Assembly (NCBI GenBank): GCA_964408785.1
Contig: CAYPAS010000025.1
Span: 1 to 9,854, forward strand
Reading direction: 5' to 3'
Length of the DNA: 9,854 nt
Source of the DNA: UBA12465 sp964408785
Lineage (GTDB): Bacteria; Patescibacteriota; Patescibacteriia; Patescibacteriales; UBA12465
Every line of letters begins with the position of its first letter. The stretch's first letter is position 1. The notes under the pieces were generated by a model. The model saw nothing but the letters and a program-made list of their open reading frames with translations, had not been told where the DNA came from and searched no databases. Shown here one piece after another: positions 1 through 7,500 of this stretch. The translations under genes and the position numbers were made by a program.

Positions 1-2
1 AA

Positions 3-737
3 CAGTATCCGATTTATCGTCGTTCGGATATTTTACCTAAATTACCAAGTATTATCAGTAATCAATTTAAAGAATTTTCTGAAGGAACTTTGCTTTCCTG
101 GCGATTTAAAGATGCGAGTGGCGCCTATCTTTTTGATTATGATTTTGAAAATGGCCAGATTTCTGTCAGTCAAAATGCAGCGGAAATGGCTAGTGATCAT
201 AAAAAATCTATTAGTGAAAAACAGGCGCTAGCGGCGGCGGCTAAGATTTTAAATGATTTAAATATCAACAAGGCTGATTATTATCAAGGTGTCATGGATA
301 TTAATAGCCAAGATTTTTATCAATTTTCTTATCCTTGGCAAGTGGATTCTCGTCCGGTTTATGAGGAATATGGCAGTCAAAGTTCTTTGTCTTTGGCGAT
401 AAACGCCGCAAATGGCGAATTGTCGTGGTTGAATAATTGGCGTTTAGGAGTTTACGAGCCATCCGGCTGTTTTGCCAGTAGAGGTTCTCTCGAAAGTCTT
501 TTGCAGAATAATGGCATTAGTTTTATCGAAGAGGGAAAAGATTTGCCGGATGCTAATTATCAAGAAATATCAGATCCGATTTTCGTTTGGCGCCGTCGGG
601 TATTTTTTAAAGACGGTAAACGCTCGGAAATGTTAATTCCGTCAATATCATTTGTTGAGACCGGCCTCGATCAAAATAGCCGTTTAATAATAGATTTACC
701 TGTTAATGAGGCGGTTTGCGAATCTTTAAAAAATTAA
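3..737 (+). CDS. 3' part of an unrecognised protein, start outside the window
   Basis: The reading frame is open from base 3 to the TAA at 735-737, giving 244 residues, so the gene begins upstream of the window. A TTG at 90 could be read as a start, but the 29 codons before it are open and protein-like, so I treat the gene as 5'-truncated. I see no transmembrane segment in this part. The stretch ISEKQALAAAAKIL, followed by alternating hydrophobic strands and aromatic residues, loosely resembles PepSY- or YycI-like extracytoplasmic domains, but no diagnostic motif supports that. The sequence is rich in Ser, Asn, Tyr and Trp, as in exported proteins of the same neighbourhood. It lies 82 bases upstream of the ABC transporter genes on the same strand, so a related envelope role is possible. 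Function unknown. Confidence 0.75.
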   Translation, partial: QYPIYRRSDILPKLPSIISNQFKEFSEGTLLSWRFKDASGAYLFDYDFENGQISVSQNAAEMASDHKKSISEKQALAAAAKILNDLNINKADYYQGVMDINSQDFYQFSYPWQVDSRPVYEEYGSQSSLSLAINAANGELSWLNNWRLGVYEPSGCFASRGSLESLLQNNGISFIEEGKDLPDANYQEISDPIFVWRRRVFFKDGKRSEMLIPSISFVETGLDQNSRLIIDLPVNEAVCESLKN

Positions 738-749
738 TTTTTTAAGATT
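721..749 (+). terminator. AT-only inverted repeat over the end of the first gene, possible weak terminator
   Basis: The left arm 721-735 pairs with the right arm 736-749 as an almost perfect palindrome with one unpaired base, centred on TTAA. It overlaps the TAA stop codon of the first gene. The stem contains only A-T pairs except for the C-G pair near its base, and no clean T run follows, so its termination strength is doubtful. It may be only AT-rich composition. Confidence 0.25.
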
Positions 750-779
750 AACAAAAGGGTTCCATCAATTATTTTTTTG

Positions 780-788
780 TGCTATATT
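780..788 (+). promoter_or_regulatory. Possible extended -10 promoter for the ABC/surface-protein operon
   Basis: TGC followed by TATATT at 783-788 fits an extended -10 element (TG-n-TATAAT with one mismatch). It lies about 30 bases before the ATG at 820, which would give a short leader. No good -35 is found at the usual spacing, where the sequence reads TTCCAT. The surroundings are very AT-rich, so chance matches are likely. Confidence 0.35.
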
Positions 789-819
789 TTTAATATAGAA
801 ATTAAGTTTTTTTGTATCA

Positions 820-2106
820 ATGAAAGACAAAGAATCTAAGCGGCAAATCGTTGCTTCAAAACTAGGCGTTACTTATTTCCCCGGGAAAAATAATGAAGTA
901 AAATCCCTCTCCGAAATAGATTTGGATATAAAAGAGGGAGAGTTTATTATTTTTTTTGGTCCTTCTGGCTGCGGCAAGTCAACATTACTTTATACTATTG
1001 CTGGCCTAGAAAATTTTAGTGGCAAATTATCGGTTGACGGGCATGATTTGCAGTCTATGAGTCGCCGGGAATTGGAAATTTATCATCGAGAAACTGTCGG
1101 TATGGTTTTTCAGGCTTATCATTTAATACCGACATTAACGGTCATGCAGAATGTCATCCTTCCTTTAACGGCTGCTAAGGTCCGTTTCTCTGAAAGAAAA
1201 AAGCGGGCTTTAGAACTTTTAGAGCGTTTCGGAGTCGCTTCGCAGGCTAATAAATTACCTAATGAGCTTTCTGGCGGACAGCAGCAGCGCGTTGCCATTG
1301 CCCGGGCGGTTATCAATAACCCGCGGATTATATTGGCTGATGAACCTTTGGGTAATCTTGATTCTAAGTCAGCAAACGAAGTTATTAATCTTTTTAAGGA
1401 TATTAACAATAAAAGCGGTAAAACCGTCGTTTTGGTTACTCATGACCCGACTTATTTAGACATTGCGCATCGTGTGTTTTTTATTAAGGATGGCAAGATA
1501 GTTAGCGTCAAGGTTAACCGTGAAGTTCGTGATATTGCTAATAAACCTTTGGCCGTCGGTCGCCATACACAAGAAATAGAATTTTTATCTAAACACTATT
1601 CTAAGCTATCTCCCGGCAGCGCTTCTTATATTTCTCGTGCCTATCAGGCGAAAAATATCGCTTGTTTGGCGACTAGCGGTTTTTCGGCGGAAGATTTTGA
1701 ATCATTAGCCGTTAAGATTGAACAATCTTTAGAAGCGGGTGATAATTTTTCTTCGGTCTTTGCTTTCTTGGATGATGGTGTTGATAATGGCGGTTTAGGT
1801 TTGGATCGCCGCAGTGCCGTTAAGATAATTAATCGTTTTAAGAAGTTGTCTTTGGAAATGAAGAGCTCGGCTAATGATTTAAAAGCATTGCCTAAAGCAA
1901 TTTTTGATGAGTTGGAAGTTAGTTTGCCGTCCGGAAAGATTTTAGAATCCATAGAAAGGTTGTTTAAACAGCGTTATAACGGCGAATTATCCTCAAAAGA
2001 ACTTTTATACTTTTTAGATAAACCGCTTTTTGGCGGCGGCGCGGGCTTAGATAGGCGTTTAGCTGTCAAGATTTCAAAAAGATTAGAATCTTGGATAAAG
2101 AAATAA
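820..2106 (+). CDS. MacB/LolD-type ABC transporter ATP-binding protein with a long C-terminal extension
   Basis: This is the ATPase subunit of a MacB/LolD/FtsE-type ABC system on the cytoplasmic face of the membrane. All catalytic motifs are intact: Walker A GPSGCGKST (residues 47-55), Q-loop Gln98, signature LSGGQ (150-154), Walker B with catalytic Glu175 in ILADEP, D-loop NLDS (179-182) and switch His208. The nucleotide-binding domain ends near residue 228, the normal length for this family. About 200 further residues follow (230-428) that are not part of the usual domain. They are charged, mostly helical in appearance, and carry a duplicated motif of FLD, then GG, then GLDRR-x-AVKI at 316-336 and 398-418. 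The permease gene begins 4 bases after the stop, so the two surely form one transporter. The ATG at 820 places the first strand at the expected distance from Walker A. No Shine-Dalgarno is visible upstream. The family call is firm; the substrate and the role of the extension are unknown. Confidence 0.95.
   Translation: MKDKESKRQIVASKLGVTYFPGKNNEVKSLSEIDLDIKEGEFIIFFGPSGCGKSTLLYTIAGLENFSGKLSVDGHDLQSMSRRELEIYHRETVGMVFQAYHLIPTLTVMQNVILPLTAAKVRFSERKKRALELLERFGVASQANKLPNELSGGQQQRVAIARAVINNPRIILADEPLGNLDSKSANEVINLFKDINNKSGKTVVLVTHDPTYLDIAHRVFFIKDGKIVSVKVNREVRDIANKPLAVGRHTQEIEFLSKHYSKLSPGSASYISRAYQAKNIACLATSGFSAEDFESLAVKIEQSLEAGDNFSSVFAFLDDGVDNGGLGLDRRSAVKIINRFKKLSLEMKSSANDLKALPKAIFDELEVSLPSGKILESIERLFKQRYNGELSSKELLYFLDKPLFGGGAGLDRRLAVKISKRLESWIKK
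1765..1827 (+). repeat. First copy of duplicated motif in the ATPase C-terminal extension
   Basis: Encodes residues 316-336 of the ATPase: FLD, a variable acidic spacer, GG-x-GLDRR-x-AVKI. It aligns without gaps to residues 398-418, an offset of exactly 82 residues. The repeat is clear in protein but not in DNA, so the duplication is old or the residues are under constraint. Confidence 0.75.
2011..2073 (+). repeat. Second copy of duplicated motif in the ATPase C-terminal extension
   Basis: Encodes residues 398-418: FLD, then GGGAGLDRR-x-AVKI, ten residues before the end of the protein. Identity with the first copy is concentrated in FLD, GG, GLDRR, A, V, K and I. Weaker similarity in the 30 or so preceding residues suggests that two whole subdomains of about 80 residues were duplicated. 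Confidence 0.75.
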
Positions 2107-2110
2107 GCCT

Positions 2111-3301
2111 ATGAAAATAATTGATTTAGTCTCTCTTTCTGTAAGGAGCTTTAAAACTAATACTAGTCGGACTATTTTGACTATTTTAGGTCTCGGTGTC
2201 GGTGTCGGCACGGTTTTTTTCTTGGTTTCTCTGGGTTATGGTCTACAGAATGTCATTTTAAATAGTATTACTACCTCTGATTCTCTTTTAACTCTGTCCG
2301 TTTCTCCGTCATCCGACATACTTCTTCTTAACCAAGCGGCTGTGGATGATATTAAAAATTTATCTGGCGTCGAAGAGGTAAGCCCGTCTATTGATTTGCC
2401 TGGGCAATTAGGGTTCCAATCATCAATTGCTGACGCGGAAGCGCATTTAGTTGATAGTGCTTTTTTTCGTTTAAATGGTACTAGCATTCAATATGGCGGA
2501 AATTTTTCTGATAATCAAGCCAAGGAGATAATAATTTCTTCGGCAGCGGCTATGGTTTTTGGCTTCACGGAAACCGAAGAGGCTTTAGGTCAAAATGTTA
2601 ATCTTAGTTTTTTCGTCCCTAAAGATGGTAGCAGCGATGTTTCCATTGTTAAGAGCGATGAAGATTATCGGATAGTCGGTATCGTTAAAGATGAGAATAG
2701 TGGTTTCTTTTATGCCCCCTTGGAATTATTTCAAGGAAAATTATCATCAGAATATTCTTCTCTTAAAGTAAAAGTCGCTAGCGAAGAATTGCTTTCGCCT
2801 GTCAGAGAAGAGATAGTTGGTCGGGGTTTTTTAGTTTCTTCTATTTCTGATACAATTTCTCAGACAAAAAATATTTTTAGCATAATCCAGATAGTCTTGG
2901 GGGTTTTCGGTTTAGCCGCGCTTATAGTTTCGGCTATAGGTATGTTTAACACTATGACTATTGCTCTTTTAGAGAGAACCAAAGAAATAGGTATTATGCG
3001 CGCTGTTGGTGTCAGTCATGGCGACGTTGCTAGATTATTTTTGATGGAATCCCTGGTTATGGGTTTTTTGGGAGGCTTAAGCGGCATAACTATTGGTTTT
3101 TCCGTCGGCAAGATTTTTAATTGGCTGATAAATACTTTGGCGGAGAATTTTGGCGGACAGAGTCTTGACCTCTTTTATTATCCGATCTGGTTTGTCGTTT
3201 CCGTGGTAGCCTTTTCGATGGCTACGGGCTTTTTGACAGGAATTTATCCAGCTCGGCGCGCCGCTAAATTAAACCCTTTGGAAGCTTTGCGTTATAAATA
3301 A
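2111..3301 (+). CDS. MacB/FtsX-type ABC transporter permease
   Basis: This is the membrane subunit that pairs with the preceding ATPase. The 396 residues follow the MacB plan. TM1 is near residues 21-43, a large extracytoplasmic domain spans about 44-255, and the C-terminal FtsX domain has TM2 near 257-279, TM3 near 310-333 and TM4 near 356-379. Family hallmarks are EIGIMRAVG (292-300), in the loop that contacts the ATPase, and the ending YPARRAAKLNPLEALRY (379-395). MacB-type systems are mechanotransmission transporters that act on extracytoplasmic substrates such as lipoproteins, peptides or toxins rather than moving them through a membrane channel. No MacA-like adaptor is seen in this window; the fragment at 3-737 shows no coiled-coil hairpin that would suggest one. 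The gene starts 4 bases after the ATPase stop and ends 4 bases before the next gene, so translation is probably coupled. The call is firm; the substrate is unknown. Confidence 0.95.
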   Translation: MKIIDLVSLSVRSFKTNTSRTILTILGLGVGVGTVFFLVSLGYGLQNVILNSITTSDSLLTLSVSPSSDILLLNQAAVDDIKNLSGVEEVSPSIDLPGQLGFQSSIADAEAHLVDSAFFRLNGTSIQYGGNFSDNQAKEIIISSAAAMVFGFTETEEALGQNVNLSFFVPKDGSSDVSIVKSDEDYRIVGIVKDENSGFFYAPLELFQGKLSSEYSSLKVKVASEELLSPVREEIVGRGFLVSSISDTISQTKNIFSIIQIVLGVFGLAALIVSAIGMFNTMTIALLERTKEIGIMRAVGVSHGDVARLFLMESLVMGFLGGLSGITIGFSVGKIFNWLINTLAENFGGQSLDLFYYPIWFVVSVVAFSMATGFLTGIYPARRAAKLNPLEALRYK

Positions 3302-3305
3302 AGAT

Positions 3306-4496
3306 ATGAATAAATCGAAAGAGTTTTTAAAAAATTATAATAAGAAAATTTCTTCAACCTGGAAAGGTCTTTCTTTGTTTCAAAAATCATTAGCTGTTTT
3401 TTTGGGGCTATTTATCGTGATTTTCTTGAATTTTGACATTACTGGAATAAAGGGTGCAACTTTTGGCTGGACTCAGACTGACTGGTCCGGTGGCGGCGAC
3501 GTCTTATCAAAAGCTGGACATGTAAATAATCAAACCGGCTGGACTAAATTTTTTTCCGCAGACGGCGCTTTAGATGTTTCTGGTGGCGAAGTGAAACTTA
3601 TACCTGGAGAGGCAGTAAGTACTGATACTAGCGATGATGATTTTAATGAGGGAAATAAGAATGATAATATTTTAGTTAAAAATGGTTCGCTTTTCGCCAA
3701 GAAGCCAAACGCCTTTAAGTGCGATAATAATGATAATGATATTTGTCAGAGTGGCCGTTGTGATAATACCTGCCAGGCTAAATTAGCCGATGGTGCCGCT
3801 TGTGATGAATCTAGTGATTGTAATAATTATTGTAATTCTGGTTATTGTTCCGCTATTCGTCCGGCCTGCGGCGACTTAACACAGTTTACTGATCCACGTG
3901 ATGGAAATGTTTATCCAGTTGTTTCTATCGGTAGTTATTGCTGGTTTGCTAAAAATTTGGCCTATTTGCCAGAAGTTCATAGTAACAGTCAGTTTAGCAC
4001 CTGGACGCTGCCTCGGTATGGCGTTTATGGGTATAACGGCAGTGATGTTGGTACTGCTAAATCTTTGGCTAACTATGTTAATTATGGAGTATTGTATAAC
4101 TTTACCGCTGTTTCTAGCGGAAATATCTGTCCTCCTGGATGGAGATCGCCAACAGACTCTGATTGGGGAAATTTAGTTGGCGCTTTGGGTGGACCATCTG
4201 TCGCTGGGGGAAAAATGAAGATAACTACTATTTGTGGCAGTGTTCCTTGCTGGGCTTCTCCCAATACTGGAGCCACTAATTCTTCTGGTTTTTCTGTTTT
4301 GCCTGGCGGTTATCGTGAAGGTGGCGATGGGTCCTTTGTTACTTTAACTGCTCATGCCTACTTTTGGTCTTCGACTGGTGTCCAGGATAATTCTTTTGGC
4401 GGTTGGCGCCGTAATATTTTCTACAATGGCGAGTATATCGATCGCCAATCAGATAACAGAGATAGAGGATTTTCTGCTCGCTGTGTTCTCAATTAA
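3306..4496 (+). CDS. Exported protein with cysteine-rich module and C-terminal FISUMP domain
   Basis: The 396-residue protein starts with a basic cytoplasmic stretch and one hydrophobic segment near 27-45. This is a signal anchor or a signal peptide with a long n-region; no clear cleavage site is seen. A Trp-rich part (54-100, with GWTQTDWSGGG) is followed by an acidic linker and a compact module with eight cysteines (139-181: C139, C147, C152, C156, C166, C172, C176, C181), reminiscent of Dickkopf-type disulfide modules. Residues 188-394 match the Fibrobacter succinogenes major paralogous (FISUMP) domain: DPRDGNVYPVVSIGSYCWFA, YGVLYN, CPPGWRSPTDSDW, SSGFSVLPGGYR, YFWSST and the terminal GFSARCV. 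FISUMP domains belong to extracellular proteins, and a C-type-lectin-like fold is often inferred for them. All 14 cysteines lie outside the membrane segment, consistent with disulfides. It is the third gene of the operon, so it is probably a surface binding protein. Ligand unknown. Confidence 0.85.
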   Translation: MNKSKEFLKNYNKKISSTWKGLSLFQKSLAVFLGLFIVIFLNFDITGIKGATFGWTQTDWSGGGDVLSKAGHVNNQTGWTKFFSADGALDVSGGEVKLIPGEAVSTDTSDDDFNEGNKNDNILVKNGSLFAKKPNAFKCDNNDNDICQSGRCDNTCQAKLADGAACDESSDCNNYCNSGYCSAIRPACGDLTQFTDPRDGNVYPVVSIGSYCWFAKNLAYLPEVHSNSQFSTWTLPRYGVYGYNGSDVGTAKSLANYVNYGVLYNFTAVSSGNICPPGWRSPTDSDWGNLVGALGGPSVAGGKMKITTICGSVPCWASPNTGATNSSGFSVLPGGYREGGDGSFVTLTAHAYFWSSTGVQDNSFGGWRRNIFYNGEYIDRQSDNRDRGFSARCVLN

Positions 4497-4513
4497 AATT
4501 TAAGAAAAAAAAG

Positions 4514-7500
4514 ATGAATTACAAAAAATTTTTGTTGAAAAGTGTGTTTTTGCCGATTTTTGGTTTTTCTTTGATTATCTTTTTTGTCCCCCAGTTAGTT
4601 AAGGCTGCTACCAGTAGTAATGTTTATTATTCTCAAGTAGAATCGGTTTCTCCTGAAAATTCGTATACTTCGGTTAATTGGACAGATTATGTTCCGACTA
4701 ATACCGCCGTTTCAGTTTCTATTCGTAGTGGTGATATTCCGACCCCTGACGATAGTTGGACTTCTTGGATTGATGTTTCCAAGAATGATTCGATTGATTT
4801 TTTGAATTCCAAGAATTACTACCAGTATAGAGTGACTATTTATTATTCCGATACCTCGGATACGCCTTATTTTCAGGATATTTCTTTTTCTTATAGCTAT
4901 TATCCAGTTTCAGCCTCCTTGCTTTCTTCTCCTTATGATTCTAATGATGGCGCTAATATTTTTGCTGGTATAAAATGGGATGAGATTAATGATATTAATT
5001 CTTCAATAGTCCGTCTTCAGGTGAGGACAGCTCCAGATAATGCTGGATCGCCTGGCACTTGGACGGAATGGCGCGGTCCGGAAGCTGGCGATAATTATTT
5101 TTCCCGACAATCATCGCGTTGTGAGGAGGATGGTACAGAAATTTCTTGTACGGTTGATAATTCTCAGGATATTTCCGACGGTGTTAATGATCGCTGGATA
5201 CAGTATCGTGTCCAATTAGAAACCGGGGCCTATGGGACACCGCATTTACAGAACATAACTATAGTTTATGTGGTTAATGCTACTCCAGAATTTGATTCCG
5301 CTAGTGCCGCTACCGATGGCAAGGGGTTAGTTGATATTAATTTTTCCGTTAAAGATCAGGATACCGATACCGGCAGCAATACCCCGGGATATGTTACGCC
5401 GTCTTTTGAATTTTGGAACGGTTCTTCTTGGCAGGACTGTTCTTCGTTTTCTCTTATCGCCCAGCCAGAATCAACTGACGAACATGCTTTAGATAATCGC
5501 CCCGTATTAGGTGGCGCCTATACTAACTACAGCGTCCACTGGAATGCTAAAGCGGATTATAATGGTCATTACATTGCTGCGGCCAAGATTCGTGTTACCG
5601 TTAATGATAATGAGGCGGCTAATAATCGAGCTAGCATTGAAAGTGCCTCTTTCGTTTTAGATACCAAAGATCCGGAAGTGTCGTCGGTTTCCGTTGATGC
5701 CCGTAGTGACGCTGAACATAAGTTTTCTTTTTCGGTTAGTGATGATTCGGCTGATAGTTTAGAAATAAAGATTTCTAACAATGCCAATTTAACACCCGAT
5801 GGAAGTAATGCTTCTTCGGGGGAGTGGACGGCTTTCAGTCCCGTTTTCGATTGGAATTTTGGCAGCGGTAGCGCGGTATATTATCAAATCCGTGATGGTC
5901 AGGGAAATATTTCTAATTCTGGTACCGCCCAATCTATTCAGATTCCAGAAAAGCCGAGCAACGTTTTTTATCAAGATATATCTAATTTTGCGACCAGTGA
6001 ATGGCGTGAATTTATAACTTGGGAAAGAGTTGACGAGAATTCTTTACCAAATTCTTTTGCCAAATATAATATTTATCGATCAACGAACGGCGAAAATTTT
6101 TCTTTGGTTTATTCTCAGGAAAATAGGTTGATTAATTATTATTTAGATGAAGGTTTAGATGAGAGCAATACCTATTATTATCGGATAAGCGTTGAAGATA
6201 GCGCTGGCAACGACTCCGCCTATTCAGAAACAATCAGTGATCGTCCAGATGGGCAGGGGGGTGCTGATTTGACTGCTCCGGAAATTTCTAATGTCAGCAT
6301 CGACGCGATTACTACTCGTTCCGCCCGCATTACTTGGGACACCGATGAAGCTGCTGATTCTCGGGTTTATTATCAGATGAATGATGGCGGTGATTTTGAA
6401 GGAGCTTCTTCGGTTTATGTTTCTTCCATGGCTAATACGGATTCTGGTTTGGGTAAGCACGTTGTTTATCTTGATGACCTCACCCCGGGATCGACTTATT
6501 ATTTACAAGTAAAATCCGTTGATCCTTCCGGTAACGCATCTTCTAAAAAGCAGGGGGAAGCCGGATATGAACTTAAAACCGCTTCTGGTCCGGATATCAG
6601 TCAAGTCACGGTTAGTGAAATTCGCAACAACCAAGTGACGGTTTCTTGGACTACCGACACTTCATCGGATTCTAAAGTTTTTTATTCTTCGGATTACGAA
6701 TTTTCTTCGCCTCAACTTGCTAGCGATAGCGATGAGGTTCGTGATCATAAAGTGGTTTTGAATAATTTGCAGCCAGCTAGCAGTTATTATTTTTATGTCC
6801 GTTCCGGACAGATAGATGATAAGAATATTTCGCGCGGTGATATTGCCTATTATCGTTTTATTACCACTTCTGACCAGGTGGCGCCAACCATTGATTTTGT
6901 TTTTGCTAGTGACGTTGAGATTTTATCTGATGATACGGTAAGGGTTTCTTGGCGGACCAGTGAATTAGCTGATTCCTTGCTTGAATATAGCACAGATGAT
7001 TCTTATGATCATTCTTATGATAGTGATAGTTTGAATACCGATCATGTCGCTAAATTAGAAAATCTAGAGGCAGGCACGACTTACAATTTCCGTTTGCGCA
7101 GCCGTGATGCTAATAGTAACGCCGCTTTCTTAAATGATTTAGAATTTACCACCTCTGATAGTAGTGATGTTACTGCGCCGATTTTGAGCAGTATAAGCGT
7201 TCAGGCTGTTTATGATAAGACGGCACTTATTTCCTGGCGTACTAATGAGGCCGCTGATTCTTTAATCGAGTATGGTGAGACTAGTGGAGAATTAGCCTCT
7301 TCTACCGAAGAAGCTCTTCTTAACACTAGTCATTCTTTGGTTTTGGATGGTTTAAAACCAGCAACTAAATATTATTATCGCGTCAGCTCAAAAGATCCTT
7401 CCGCTAATTCCGCTAGCAGTGAAGAAAGGGAATTTACGACTACGGCAGAAATGACAACAGAAGAAGCGGCTCAAGTCAGGGAAGAGGCTGCTAGACAGGA

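Noticed and set aside
3..737. MacA-like membrane fusion protein upstream of the ABC genes
   Set aside because: The visible part has no coiled-coil hairpin, lipoyl-like or beta-barrel pattern of MacA, and its N-terminus is outside the window.
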